From contig NZ_CP107962.1 in assembly GCF_036077095.1 (NCBI RefSeq), positions 62,001-126,000 of the forward strand: a DNA stretch of 64,000 nucleotides, written 5' to 3'. The stretch is from Streptomyces sp. NBC_00376. GTDB lineage: Bacteria > Actinomycetota > Actinomycetes > Streptomycetales > Streptomycetaceae. Of the stretch, positions 9,334 through 17,803 are shown piece after piece. The translations under genes were made by a program, and so were the position numbers. Within the stretch, counting starts at the first letter, position 1. Each line of letters begins with the position of its first letter. Under the pieces are notes generated by a model. The model had not been told where the DNA came from, did no database searches, and saw only the letters and a list, made by a program, of their open reading frames with translations.

Positions 9334-9621
9334 TCAGCGGCTGTACAGTCCGGCTCGTTCGGCGGCGAGGCGTTGCAGGACCCGTGCCCGGGAGTTGTCG
9401 CTGGACCAGGGCCTGGCCGCGGCAGTGCGGACCATGCGCTCAAGGATTTGGATCGCGCGGACGACCGGGGTGATGGCGACCCAAGGGACCTCCCGCTCCT
9501 CGTCGGCCGAGACGTGCTTGCCGTCGTCGTCGGTGACGTTCTTGTAGTGGTGACTGCGGATGAGGTGGCGGCTGCCGCGCCCGGGGTCGGGGCAGCAGCC
9601 GGACCGCAGACCTTGTACCAC
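9334..9621 (-). pseudogene. Fragment of a tyrosine-recombinase (integrase) gene
   Basis: Residues about 15-65 (HLIRSHHYKNVTDDDGKHV and VPWVAITPVVRAIQILERMV) resemble the central part of actinobacterial phage-integrase-type proteins that recur in Streptomyces islands. No catalytic R-H-R-Y set is visible, and both ends are degenerate. It looks like a decayed remnant from an earlier integration event. Confidence 0.45.
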
Positions 9622-10108
9622 TGGCAGGAGGGGCTTATTCCAACTGTGCGCTATTCCCCCATCGAGGGCCGGCCGTCCAGCTGCGTCCTGAGCGCGGGCG
9701 AGGGGATTGAGAGTTCAACCGTTGCCGGACGCATGCTGTTGTCGCAACGCCGTCACCCTGTTGCGTAGCTCGGCCGCCTCCTGGCCGCGGCCGAGCTGCT
9801 CCAGGCAGTGGGCCTCATCGTCACGCCCATCACCAAGCCGACCCGCCTCAAGAGCGTTCGCTGACCAGCTCGATGAGGGCCAGCGGGCTCCACTGGTCCC
9901 GTTTGCCCGACCTGGACACCGCGCAGGAACTGCGGCTGCAGGGCTGCCGGAAGCGGCTGTGCGGCATGTGCGGGCCCACGGTGTTCGCCGCGCAGCATGG
10001 CCGGCCCTCTCCCCGCACTCCCACGGGAGCGGGGTGACTGGCGCGAGGTGGCGTCGTTGACCACGGCATCGCGTGCATGCCCATCCGATCCTCCCCGCGG
10101 ATACGCGA
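9622..10108. other. Degenerate stretch; possible helical-repeat tail at 9715-9850 on the minus strand
   Basis: No complete gene. On the minus strand, 9850-9715 reads DEAHCLEQLGRGQEAAELR and ends at a stop. This resembles the last helix pair of a TPR-type regulator, but no start or upstream domain is present. The rest shows no convincing coding signal on either strand. Confidence 0.35.
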
Positions 10109-10140
10109 GCGGGCCCCGGACGTGTCGGTCCGGGGCCCGC
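10109..10140 (-). terminator. Terminator hairpin for the three-gene minus-strand operon
   Basis: A perfect 13-bp stem (GCGGGCCCCGGAC / GTCCGGGGCCCGC) with a 6-nt loop. It lies 56 bp past the stop of the gene ending at 10197. A hairpin with nearly the same loop side (GTGTCGGTCCGGG) recurs at 33100-33120. Confidence 0.7.
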
Positions 10141-10196
10141 AGGCTGTTCGGGAGGCCGGGTGTTCGTGAATTCTCGACGGGCTGGAGTGGGATCCT

Positions 10197-11969
10197 TCAT
10201 TCCTCCGCCGGATCATCCTCGGTGTCGAAGATGGCCCGACTGAGATGGCGGCGCACGACAGACCCGACAGGCTGGTTCTTCGCACTTCGGTCGGAATCGG
10301 TGACCGGGTGCTGCAGGAGTTCTGTAGCCGCGAGAACGGCGAGAGCAACCTGCCGTTCGTCAAGCACGGGCGACAAACACACCCTCAGATGTTGCAGGTG
10401 GGCAACGGCTCGCCGTACCACTCGCTGCTCAACGTCGAACTCCATTCCGGCAGCGCTCTGAACCAAGTCCTCCAGGGCCTGGAAGAGAGTGTCCGGGACC
10501 CAGCTGCCGGGATAGGTATGGAGCCACCTGACAAGCAGCGGCAGCTCCTCATCCTCGGGCTCCTCCCCCGTGGGTGGCTGATGTGCGGCTTCGCCGGCGG
10601 GTGTGAGCGGCTCGGGTGCTGGTTCCGGCAGTACCTGTTCGATGTCGGTCAGAGACGTCTCCAGCGGATGCAAGTCGAGCACCGTGTAGAAGAGCGTGCG
10701 GGCCATCGCACTGGGCCCGCACCCTGTCACCTCGCCGAAGGCTTTGATCGGCCACGCAGGGTCGGTGACAGCGTGCAGCGCGTGCGTCTCGAACTGGTTG
10801 ACCGCGTGTGTGCTCATGTTGGCGCGCGGTGCGCGCGGGTTCTTCTGTGCGGACTCTGCGGCGGATCGGGTGGAGCGCCAGGCCAGGTTGTAGATCTCCG
10901 CGAGCGGCCGGTGCCGGGCCACCTTGTAGGCGGCCTCACGCAGCCGTTCGACGTGATTGTCCGTCACAGTTGGCAGGTTGAGGTCTTCCAGGCGGCTGGC
11001 GAAGTACCGCAGGGCCTCCTCGGCGATGAGTTCCTGGGCCAGGGAAAGGAGATCGTCGTGCTGGCCTGCGGTGAGGCGTTCGGGTGTCAGACGTTCGCTC
11101 AGCACGGCATCCAGGCGCTGGGCGCCGGTCCCCGCGCTCGTGGCGAACGGCGCGTAGAAGCGGCTGTCCAGCGGGAAGAAGTTCGATGTGGGCTGGGGGT
11201 TCAGTTCTACGGATTCAAGATCCCCGCCCGCTGCGGCGAGGGCCTCCTGGAAAGAGGATTCCCACTCGATGGCGGTGACCGGGGTAGTGGGGTGGAGCCT
11301 GATCAGACGCCCCCGCACCAGTGCCCCCAGGAGCTGAACGGTTTCGGTCTGGGCAGGGTGCAAGGGATCGAGCCAGGCCCCAATCTCGGAGATCGGCGTG
11401 GTCGACGGCGCGTACCGCAGCAGCGCCAGGGCTGCCACCATCTCGCGCACCGAGGCGGTAGGGACCGTCTCGGAGAACGTCAGTCGGTACCGCTCCTCCA
11501 TGAACTCGCGCTGTGCGCTTCGCCAGGTGGCCAGAGCCGCGTCGAGCGCCTGCTGCTCCGCAGCGCGGGCACGGGCCGCGTCACGCTTGCCCTTGCGCTT
11601 CGGGTCATTGAGCGTCTGCACGGCAGCAACCAAGGACTCCGTACACTCCACGCAGACAGGCGTTTCTCCCCTTGCCAGATCGGCCAGCGCAGTGCGTGAG
11701 GTCAAGCTGAGCTGCTGCTGGCACTGAGGGCACACGTGATCCACCACGGCGCGCACACCCCCCGCAGCGGTCGCGTAAAGAGGGCCGCCCCAGCCAAGAG
11801 TGTCGATGTCTGCGGCCTTCTCGCACCACACGGGCGTGAAGAGCTCAGGATGGAAGCCGGCCATGGCCCAGTAGCGTTCGCCGATCGCGATCAGTTCGGG
11901 ATCGGCGCCGTCCACCGGCACAACGGTAGGAGTCAGCCCGGCCAGCACCGTGCTCATCTCATCAGTCAC
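10197..11969 (-). CDS. Hypothetical protein with a zinc-ribbon-like CxxC pair
   Basis: 590 residues from 11969. Near residues 80-108 there are two CxxC knuckles (CPQC and CVEC) about 24 residues apart, consistent with a zinc ribbon. A long Ala/Arg/Glu-rich helix follows (about 120-160). The remainder is mostly helical, with an acidic Pro/Glu-rich linker at about 455-480 and a helical C-terminal domain. I do not recognise a catalytic motif. It is the last of three minus-strand genes, 65 bp after the 162-residue gene, and a terminator hairpin follows. A nucleic-acid-binding role is possible from the ribbon but is not shown. Confidence 0.6.
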   Translation of the reverse strand: MTDEMSTVLAGLTPTVVPVDGADPELIAIGERYWAMAGFHPELFTPVWCEKAADIDTLGWGGPLYATAAGGVRAVVDHVCPQCQQQLSLTSRTALADLARGETPVCVECTESLVAAVQTLNDPKRKGKRDAARARAAEQQALDAALATWRSAQREFMEERYRLTFSETVPTASVREMVAALALLRYAPSTTPISEIGAWLDPLHPAQTETVQLLGALVRGRLIRLHPTTPVTAIEWESSFQEALAAAGGDLESVELNPQPTSNFFPLDSRFYAPFATSAGTGAQRLDAVLSERLTPERLTAGQHDDLLSLAQELIAEEALRYFASRLEDLNLPTVTDNHVERLREAAYKVARHRPLAEIYNLAWRSTRSAAESAQKNPRAPRANMSTHAVNQFETHALHAVTDPAWPIKAFGEVTGCGPSAMARTLFYTVLDLHPLETSLTDIEQVLPEPAPEPLTPAGEAAHQPPTGEEPEDEELPLLVRWLHTYPGSWVPDTLFQALEDLVQSAAGMEFDVEQRVVRRAVAHLQHLRVCLSPVLDERQVALAVLAATELLQHPVTDSDRSAKNQPVGSVVRRHLSRAIFDTEDDPAEE

Positions 11970-12033
11970 AGTTACTCACCCTATGCAGCGCCGGCCGTGG
12001 CCTTCTCGGTAGTTTGACGTGCTAGCCCCAGCC

Positions 12034-12522
12034 TCAGTAGTCCATGTACAGGTGTGCAACGGTGTCCCGCAGAGCCGAGCACCGCTCGGCGATCCGCTCT
12101 GCGATCCGGACGTGCGGGCCGCCGTCGGCCCGGTGACGTGCCAGGGCCTGGCGCACCATCTGCCGGACCCGCTCGAAAGCGTCTGTGCCGTAGTCGGCCA
12201 GGAGCCCGTCGACGATGTCGCCTCCTTCCGCGGCCGGAGCCGTCCTGCATGCCTCCAGCGCGGAGACCGGATACCGCTCCAGGACGTCCGCGGCCAGCCC
12301 GAGCTGCACATCAGCAACCGCCGCCCCGTCCAGGCCTGCGGCTGATGCCCGGTCGTGGAGGCAGGCCGCCAGCAGAACGACGGTCCGGGTTCGTGCCGGC
12401 TCCTGCAGGACCTGCGGGGCCGTGTGCCCGTGCCACAGCATCAGCTGGTCTGCAGTGGACACGCAGTAGTCCCACCGGCTGACCGGAGCCCTCAGCCACG
12501 GTTCTTGTCCAGCGTCTGCCAC
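12034..12522 (-). CDS. Hypothetical helical protein
   Basis: 162 residues, mostly alpha-helical and Ala/Arg/Asp-rich. Its start at 12522 lies upstream of the stop (12492) of the previous minus-strand gene, a 31-bp overlap, so the two are probably co-translated. There is one notable HD pair (ACLHDRAS, about residue 54-60) but no further HD-type metal motif, so I do not call it a phosphohydrolase. Function unknown. Confidence 0.55.
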   Translation of the reverse strand: MADAGQEPWLRAPVSRWDYCVSTADQLMLWHGHTAPQVLQEPARTRTVVLLAACLHDRASAAGLDGAAVADVQLGLAADVLERYPVSALEACRTAPAAEGGDIVDGLLADYGTDAFERVRQMVRQALARHRADGGPHVRIAERIAERCSALRDTVAHLYMDY

Positions 12523-12707
12523 AGCAGATCCACCTCCCCCAGCAGCAACTTCATATCCGAGGTCTGCGCGGATGTCTCTGTCACGGGATCCGTCGGAACG
12601 CCCTTCAGGATGTGGCCCGCGTGCAGGTACACGAGATCACCGGACACGGTCGTGACGCCAAGCCACCGCTCCTCCGCCTCCACCAGGAGCCGGGCAGTTG
12701 GGAGCAC
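12492..12707 (-). CDS. Small hypothetical protein, first gene of the operon
   Basis: 71 residues, small and acidic, with a beta-strand-rich first half (WLGVTTVSGDLVYLHAG) and a helical second half. It overlaps the next gene and starts next to a degraded forward-strand gene that begins at 12708. It may be 5'-truncated at that junction. No family recognised. Confidence 0.45.
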   Translation of the reverse strand: MLPTARLLVEAEERWLGVTTVSGDLVYLHAGHILKGVPTDPVTETSAQTSDMKLLLGEVDLLWQTLDKNRG

Positions 12708-12937
12708 ATGGACGACTATGACCTGTCCTTCGCTACGACGGCGGGACGACGGTCACGTGGAACGTTCCGGGTTACGGTTCCCACGCCGCCGGAGACGACT
12801 TCACGGACCTGCCTACCTCGCTGTGCGGCTTCAGGTGGTCGGCGGAGGAAGGCCGGCGGGTGAAGGGCCTGCCGGACTGCCGTGAGTGCCTGCGCGAGGT
12901 CCAGCTCGGTGCTGACCGCCCCTGCGGCCGCTGGTGA
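12708..12937 (+). pseudogene. Frameshifted small Cys-containing protein
   Basis: An ATG at 12708 begins MDDYDL. After about six codons the protein-like reading moves to another frame (from 12734: YDGGTTVTWNVPGYGSHAAG, then LCGFRW and LPDCRECLREV) and ends at TGA 12935-12937. The frames are separated by a stop at 12719, so one small insertion or deletion would be needed to restore a 75-residue protein with a C...CxxC cluster. A short zinc-finger-type protein is likely. The family is not identified. Confidence 0.4.
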
Positions 12938-13034
12938 GGACCGCAGGTAGCACAGCCGGATGGCGCAGCACCTCGACGTGCTCCTGACCGTTGTGTTGAT
13001 GCATCCGCGCACAGGCATCAGATGAGGAGTCGTG

Positions 13035-13397
13035 ATGGGCAGGAAGAAGCCGGGCAAGGCGCGTCGGCCACGTGTGCCACGTCAGTACACCCTCCAGGAG
13101 CTCCAGCCGCCTGGTGAGGGTTACGAGGAGTGGATTCGGGTGACCGCTGGCATGAATCCTGACCGGATCGACGATCCGCGGGTCAGCGATGAGGCCCTCG
13201 CCTTGATGAAACGGTTGGTTCGGCTCGGCCCTCTGTACGGCAACAAGGTGCCGAAGGCAGCCCTGTATCTGGATGATCTGATCGACACCGGCCAGCTGCC
13301 GGTCTTCGGGGACGGCGAGAGGAACCACGAAATCCGTCACGGCGGCACATCATGGCTGCTCAATCAGTTCAAGGGAACACCGCGTCGTGCGGCCTGA
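13035..13397 (+). CDS. Hypothetical basic protein
   Basis: 120 residues from ATG 13035, preferred over the GTG at 13032 because GAGGAG at 13024-13029 is better spaced. The N-terminal 20 residues are strongly basic (KKPGKARRPRVPRQ). The rest is a compact helical segment with no cysteines. The strong ribosome-binding site and codon use support a real gene. I do not recognise the family. A nucleic-acid-associated protein is possible from charge alone. Confidence 0.6.
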   Translation: MGRKKPGKARRPRVPRQYTLQELQPPGEGYEEWIRVTAGMNPDRIDDPRVSDEALALMKRLVRLGPLYGNKVPKAALYLDDLIDTGQLPVFGDGERNHEIRHGGTSWLLNQFKGTPRRAA

Positions 13398-13576
13398 CAG
13401 CAGGACCAACGGCATCACAGCTCGTCAATCAACCGCGAATACATGAACATGTCCCGGCGTTCGTCCCCCACCTGTTGCCATCCACGCAGCACCGAGCGCA
13501 ACCCGCGCGGAGCAACCTCACCGCTGCTTCATCAATGACGACAGAGGGTGTCGGGTTTACGGCCGACGATGGACGT

Positions 13577-14095
13577 ATGCGCGAAACCCCAGAAGAACTC
13601 AACAAGCTCCAGTCCCTCCTCGACTCCTCCCTCTCCGGCTCGACCGCACACCTCCGCTCGATCGTCGAGGGCCGCACCATCACGGCGGCGCAGCTCACCG
13701 GGGTCCTCACCGGCATGTGCACGCTCGCCCTCTCCACGGTGACCGCAAAGGGCGAACCGCGGATCAGCGGCGCCGACGGGCACTTCCTGCACGGCCGGTG
13801 GCACTTCGGTACGGCGCGCAACGCCGCCAAGGCCCGTCATCTCGCGGCCCGTCCGGCCGCCAGCGTCGCGCACATGCGCGGCGAGGACCTCGGCGTGTTC
13901 ACCCACGGCACGGTGGAGGAGCTGAACCCCGAGGACGCCGAGACCACGGCCGACTGGCAGGAACTCCTCGCCTACTTGAAAGACTTCTACGGCGACGAAG
14001 CCTTCGACTGGAACCGCGAGGTCGTCTACTACCGGCTGAACCCGCACTGGATGACCGTCTACGCCCCCGACCTCGACAAGCTCACCGGCACGTGA
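13577..14095 (+). CDS. Pyridoxamine 5'-phosphate oxidase-like flavin split-barrel protein
   Basis: 172 residues from ATG 13577. The core has the split-barrel pattern: a strand (TGMCTLALSTVTAKGEPRIS), then GADGHFLHGRWHFGTARNAAKA and RPAASVAHMRGEDLGVFTHG, as in FMN/F420-binding PPOX-family proteins. The C-terminus (YYRLNPHWMTVYAPDLDKL) is the usual closing strand and helix. Such proteins bind flavin or deazaflavin cofactors and act as oxidoreductases or stress proteins. The substrate cannot be read from sequence. It stands alone and looks intact, so it may be ordinary cargo rather than part of a conflict module. Confidence 0.8.
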   Translation: MRETPEELNKLQSLLDSSLSGSTAHLRSIVEGRTITAAQLTGVLTGMCTLALSTVTAKGEPRISGADGHFLHGRWHFGTARNAAKARHLAARPAASVAHMRGEDLGVFTHGTVEELNPEDAETTADWQELLAYLKDFYGDEAFDWNREVVYYRLNPHWMTVYAPDLDKLTGT

Positions 14096-14242
14096 CGCCG
14101 GGCCCGTCGACAAGGGCCTGCACCTGCGCATACGTGGGTGCAGGGGCGGTCAACGGCGCGCCGTCGCGTAGCGCCAGCGCCGTGGCGACAGTCTCGCCCA
14201 GCGCCCGCCGGTACAGCAGCGACCCGAGGCTGCCCCGCCCCC

Positions 14243-14276
14243 AAGCTCTCAACTCCTTCCCTAAGCTCTCAACTCC
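14243..14276 (+). repeat. Two direct copies of AAGCTCTCAACTCC
   Basis: Identical 14-nt copies at 14243-14256 and 14263-14276, 20 bp apart. The surrounding 14096-14498 stretch (about 400 bp) has no convincing gene. A minus-strand frame there lacks a ribosome-binding site and family resemblance. Confidence 0.5.
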
Positions 14277-14498
14277 GCTTCGCTGCGTTCGAGCAGGGGG
14301 CCGCTCGGCGTCTTGCCGGTCCAGGGGACCAGGAACGGCAAGGTCGCGAGTTGGCCCCGAACCCACGGAAGCAACTCCGCAGAGCACGACGACGGACCCT
14401 TGAGTTCCCACCGAGAACCCTTCAGTTTGCGTGAACTTACGGGACTCTTGGGGGTTGAGGAACAGCGGCATCAGATCGTGCGCCTGCACCTCCGGGGC

Positions 14499-14690
14499 TC
14501 AGGAAGACGACGAAGTCAGGAGGCCGACCACCACGAGCCCGACGGTGGCCACACCCATAAAGACGGTGCCCGCAGACCCCAACCCGGCCAGCACGGTCGC
14601 ACCCTGCGAAACGGCCACGATTCCGTACGTCAGAGCAGCAATCAGCGCCACACACAGCACAACAACAATCGAGAGAACCTTGACGGCCAT
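14499..14690 (-). CDS. Small two-TM membrane protein
   Basis: 63 residues from ATG 14690, with GGGAGG 4 nt upstream. Two hydrophobic helices (about 5-27 and 36-58) are linked by a short Gly/Ser turn, ending in four serines. The longer upstream frame is rejected because the ribosome-binding site fits the internal ATG. Function unknown. Confidence 0.6.
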   Translation of the reverse strand: MAVKVLSIVVVLCVALIAALTYGIVAVSQGATVLAGLGSAGTVFMGVATVGLVVVGLLTSSSS

Positions 14691-15144
14691 GAGACCTCCC
14701 CTTTTCAGGCACATGCAGGGGAGGTCAGTTCCGATGCCAGCAGGCAGCCGAGAGCCCGACCACCCCTGTTGACGAGAACAGACGTGATCACGCGCACACG
14801 GCCGAATCGCGCACACAGATGGCGGCTGCCTGCTCTCGTCGCCCCGTCACGGACATGTGCGGGCTGCCTCAGAACAGCAGGTCATTCGGATCACTAGTTC
14901 GGCGGATCCATCACCAACCCCCTCAACGCCCAAGCCCTGCAATCCATTCCTGCTCGGAGGGCACCGTGTTCCTGCCCTCCGCCGGAAAGATCTCGGTGCC
15001 CGCGACGGCCAGGCGGTGCAGCGGCCGGGGCCGGTCAGGACCGGCCGGAAAGACGCTGGGTTCCCGCCCTTCTCCGGGAACCGCGGCGCGAGATCGTCTC
15101 GGTGTGGGGACGCTGGCTGCCGTGGGGCAACACGAGGGGGGCGG
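14691..15144. other. Intergenic stretch between divergent genes
   Basis: About 450 bp holding the promoters of the small membrane protein (minus) and the CoiA-like gene (plus). No additional gene, clear promoter box or repeat is seen. Confidence 0.4.
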
Positions 15145-16404
15145 ATGGGGTACACCGCCGTACACCCGGTGTGGGGTCGGCTGGACGCTTCGATGGACGA
15201 TCTCGGGTGCGGCCGCGCCTGGGCGGACGTCCACCGGGTCAAGGGGCTGCGTCTGGCATGTCCGGAGTGTGGGGGTCGGGTCTTCGCCCGGGCCTCCCGG
15301 CAGGTCGTCCGGCACTTCTACCACCAGGTGCGGCCCGTGAACTGCGAGCTGGCGAACGAGTCGGCGGAGCACCACCTCCTGAAGCTGGAACTGGCCATGG
15401 CCGCTCGGGCGGCGGGATGGCGAGCCGAACTGGAGGTGAGCGGCGAGGCCCGGAACTGGCGGGCCGACGTGATGGTCTTCGACGAGCACGACCGCCCCTT
15501 CATGGCGCTGGAGGCGCAGCTGTCGCCCATGACGCAGGAAGAGGCGCAGATGCGTACGGACCGCTATGCCCGGGACGGCGTGGCGGTGTGCTGGGTCGCC
15601 CTGCAGGACCGGCCGTGGGAACGTTTCGTGCCCTCGCTGAGAGTGCGCTCTCCGCACCGGCGGGGCGAGAGCTGGACGGTGTGGCACGGGATGGCGCGCT
15701 ACGCCTGGGAGCCGCGCACGCTGAAGGCGAAGGCGAAGTGGGTGCACATCACCTGCCCGCTCGGGGACGCGGTCCAGTGGATCCTCGACGGGCGGGTGCG
15801 CGCCCACACCGGGCCGAACGGCACGGTGTGGTGGACGGCGCCCGCGTACGAGCACCTGGCCGTCGCACGTGCCCGGATGGAAGCCGATGCCGAAGCCGCC
15901 GGGCGGGCGGAGACCGCCGAGCGCCGTCGTCGGGAAGCCGAGCAGCGGGCCGCGGCCGCCGAGCGGCGGGCGCTGGAGCGGCAGGCGGAGCTGCAGGAGC
16001 GACGGGCGGAGCTGCAGCGGCTGGCGGGCTTCTTCCAGCACGCGGGGCTTGACGCCGGGGTGTGGGAGTCCTTCGCCCAGATGGTCCGCTCCGCCTCGGG
16101 CAAAGCGATCCTGTACGGCGATCAGAGCCCCTCTCGTGGCAACGGGCTGCTCGTCTACGCCCGGCCGCGGTGGGCAAGCGACGCGTTCAAGCTGGCCGGG
16201 GTGGTCTGTCCTGATCCCGGAGCACTCGTCGAGTGGCCGGCGGAACTGACGATCCTGGTCCCGGACCAGACTTGGCTCTCTCGCATCCAGGCCGCCGCCC
16301 GGACCCCGCTGAAGGTCGCGGTGCTGAACCCGGCCACCGGACGCACCACCTTCATACGCGTCGGCCCGACGCCGGATGCCGACGCCGCGTACATGAAGAA
16401 GTAG
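15145..16404 (+). CDS. CoiA-family protein: zinc finger plus PD-(D/E)XK nuclease domain
   Basis: 419 residues from ATG 15145, with GAGGGGGG immediately upstream. An N-terminal zinc finger has CPEC (39-42) and H57/H60 (RHFYH). Next comes the EHHLLK helix, then the nuclease core with Asp108 (RADVMVF) and Glu123-x-Gln125 (LEAQ), matching competence protein CoiA. A long Glu/Arg/Ala coiled coil follows (about 245-305), then an unassigned C-terminal domain. CoiA acts on incoming DNA during competence in Gram-positives. Streptomyces relatives on mobile DNA are of unknown role. A second, more divergent relative lies at 7532-9073. Confidence 0.8.
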   Translation: MGYTAVHPVWGRLDASMDDLGCGRAWADVHRVKGLRLACPECGGRVFARASRQVVRHFYHQVRPVNCELANESAEHHLLKLELAMAARAAGWRAELEVSGEARNWRADVMVFDEHDRPFMALEAQLSPMTQEEAQMRTDRYARDGVAVCWVALQDRPWERFVPSLRVRSPHRRGESWTVWHGMARYAWEPRTLKAKAKWVHITCPLGDAVQWILDGRVRAHTGPNGTVWWTAPAYEHLAVARARMEADAEAAGRAETAERRRREAEQRAAAAERRALERQAELQERRAELQRLAGFFQHAGLDAGVWESFAQMVRSASGKAILYGDQSPSRGNGLLVYARPRWASDAFKLAGVVCPDPGALVEWPAELTILVPDQTWLSRIQAAARTPLKVAVLNPATGRTTFIRVGPTPDADAAYMKK

Positions 16405-16429
16405 GCGCTCTCCGCCCCGGAGACCATCG

Positions 16430-16715
16430 CTAGGTGTGCTGTCTACGGAGGTTGGTGCCGCGTCGGCGGACGGTGTCGGGAAGGGTCTGGCTGCGCCAGG
16501 CGGCGAGTTGGGTGTACGCGGGTGAGATGTCGGCGCTGATCCCGACGCGTCCGAGGGCTTTCGCTGCTGCCGCGGTGGTGCCGGTACCGCCGAAGGGGTC
16601 CAGGACGATCCCGAGGGGTGGGGCGTAGCCGAGGATGAGGCGGCGGGGCAGGGCCTCGGGCATCGCTCGGCGGGCACCTTCAGCGGGGTGGTGGGCACTG
16701 ACCGAACGGGTCCAG
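16430..16715 (-). pseudogene. C-terminal remnant of an N4/N6 DNA methyltransferase
   Basis: Residues ending LDPFGGTGTTAAAAKALGR are the AdoMet-binding FxGxGT motif of N6-adenine/N4-cytosine methyltransferases. Just before it, HPAEGARRAMPEALPRRLI matches the conserved H...P..L..R.I segment. The catalytic (D/N/S)PPY motif and everything before about 16715 are missing. No proper start exists, so the protein is probably non-functional. It marks a lost restriction-modification or phage methylase gene. Confidence 0.75.
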
Positions 16716-16794
16716 GGTGCACAGCAGTTGAGGGCTGCCCTTGCCGAGTGGAATACGAGGGTGCCCTCCGCCGGGACGGTGCCCTCGTGACCGA

Positions 16795-17067
16795 TCAGAT
16801 CCGTTCCGGTTGTACCGCACTATCGTGGCTCACGAAGTCGCGTTGTTTCTTGCGAGCGCGGTAGGCAGCTTGCTTGCAGGCATTTGAGCAGTAGCGTTTG
16901 GGGCGGCCGCCCGTGGTCATGAAGATGTTTTCCGGCAGGAACTTACGGCCGCAAGGACAGGTCACGACAATGGCCTGCACTGCCGCGTCGGCCCATCTGC
17001 GCAGTTCCCGCGACCGTGCTACGAAATCGCCGTCGATTTCTTCGCGAAGAGCTCGTAACACGATCAC
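16795..17067 (-). CDS. Small zinc-finger protein
   Basis: 90 residues from GTG 17067. The core is a four-Cys site: CPCGRKF, then RYCSNACKQAAYRARKK. Such single zinc-ribbon proteins with a basic tail are common in actinomycete accessory DNA and probably bind nucleic acid. The N-terminal 30 residues are helical and acidic. It diverges from the Imm1-type gene by 87 bp. Start choice is uncertain. Confidence 0.6.
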   Translation of the reverse strand: MIVLRALREEIDGDFVARSRELRRWADAAVQAIVVTCPCGRKFLPENIFMTTGGRPKRYCSNACKQAAYRARKKQRDFVSHDSAVQPERI

Positions 17068-17154
17068 GCGCCCCAGTCCCAGTAGTCGTGTGGTGGTGGA
17101 GCGTGGGAGCGTGGCCCTGATCGTGGGCGATGACCTCTGTGGGGAAGAGACTGG

Positions 17155-17556
17155 ATGAGCGTGGTGTGGGCGGCGACATCGCCGGAATCGGGACTGTTCG
17201 ATCCGGTTGAGAGACGTTCAGAGGTGAAGGATCTGGCAGACCGCTTCAACGACCTGCGTTCCCGTGGACAGGGGTACGTCGAGGTTCGGTCGCCGAACAG
17301 GGAGTTTCCGGTGCTGACCCTGGCCTTCCGAGATGATCACGCGGTCGTCCATCTGATGAGTGACATCGAGCGGATGTCTCTGCTCGTAGGCGACAGCACC
17401 GTGCCCTCGGGTGCCGAGGTCGAAGTCCCGGTCATGGACGACCTCGCCGCGTTCACGGGCGATTATGTCCTGGATATCGATCGGGCGTGGGACCTGGTGC
17501 ACGACTTCACCCAGACGCGGGCGGTCGGCTCTCTGGGTGAGTGGTTTGAGCTGTAG
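17155..17556 (+). CDS. Imm1-family-like immunity protein (orphan)
   Basis: 133 residues from ATG 17155, with GGGGAAGAG upstream. The alternating-strand core (YVEVRSP, FPVLTLAF, AVVHLMSD) followed by EVEVPVMDDLAAF, YVLDIDRAWDLVHDF and a terminal WFEL fits the Imm1 pattern of polymorphic-toxin immunity proteins. In known systems Imm1 neutralises deaminase or nuclease toxin domains delivered by neighbouring cells. No toxin gene lies beside it, so it would be an orphan immunity gene. The family call rests on pattern recognition. Confidence 0.55.
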   Translation: MSVVWAATSPESGLFDPVERRSEVKDLADRFNDLRSRGQGYVEVRSPNREFPVLTLAFRDDHAVVHLMSDIERMSLLVGDSTVPSGAEVEVPVMDDLAAFTGDYVLDIDRAWDLVHDFTQTRAVGSLGEWFEL

Positions 17557-17592
17557 CGAAAGGCTCGTGACCCAATCATGATCGGTGCTTCT

Positions 17593-17803
17593 TCAGCCCG
17601 GATCCACCGGCTTGATGCCTGTGGATCCGGGCTCAGTAACGCCCAGGTGCCGGGCTGCTTCTTGCATCGAGAGTCCCCAGATCACGAGCAGGACCACGAT
17701 GCCGATCTCACGCCGGTTCTTGATCGAATTCAGGGCAAACCCGATGCTGCTGATGTCCGCCCGTTCCACTGTGGTGTCACGGTATGGACGCTGACGCCTC
17801 ATC
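17593..17803 (-). CDS. Short protein with a sigma-70 region-4-like helix-turn-helix, apparently truncated
   Basis: 69 residues from ATG 17803. The middle reads LNSIKNRREIGIVVLLVIWG then LSMQEAARHLGVTE, which resembles the sigma region 4 helix-turn-helix. The last 13 residues (EPGSTGIKPVDPG) are encoded by a near-perfect palindrome and replace the expected recognition helix, so the gene may have been truncated there. Its ATG overlaps the stop of the upstream membrane-protein gene (ATGA). Function uncertain. Confidence 0.45.
17595..17633. terminator. Long hairpin between convergent genes
   Basis: AGCCCGGATCCACCGG (17595-17610) pairs with CCTGTGGATCCGGGCT (17618-17633), 15 of 16 matches, with a 7-nt loop. 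It lies between the Imm1-like gene (stop 17556) and the minus-strand stop at 17593, so it could end both transcripts. It also codes for the end of the short sigma-like protein. Confidence 0.6.

Noticed and set aside
14082..14489. Minus-strand frame between the flavin protein and the small membrane protein
   Set aside because: No ribosome-binding site and no recognisable domain; the repeat at 14243-14276 lies within it.
14923..16722. Long minus-strand frame opposite the second CoiA-like gene
   Set aside because: Antisense to a gene with a clear zinc finger, nuclease motifs and ribosome-binding site; composition is shadow-like.
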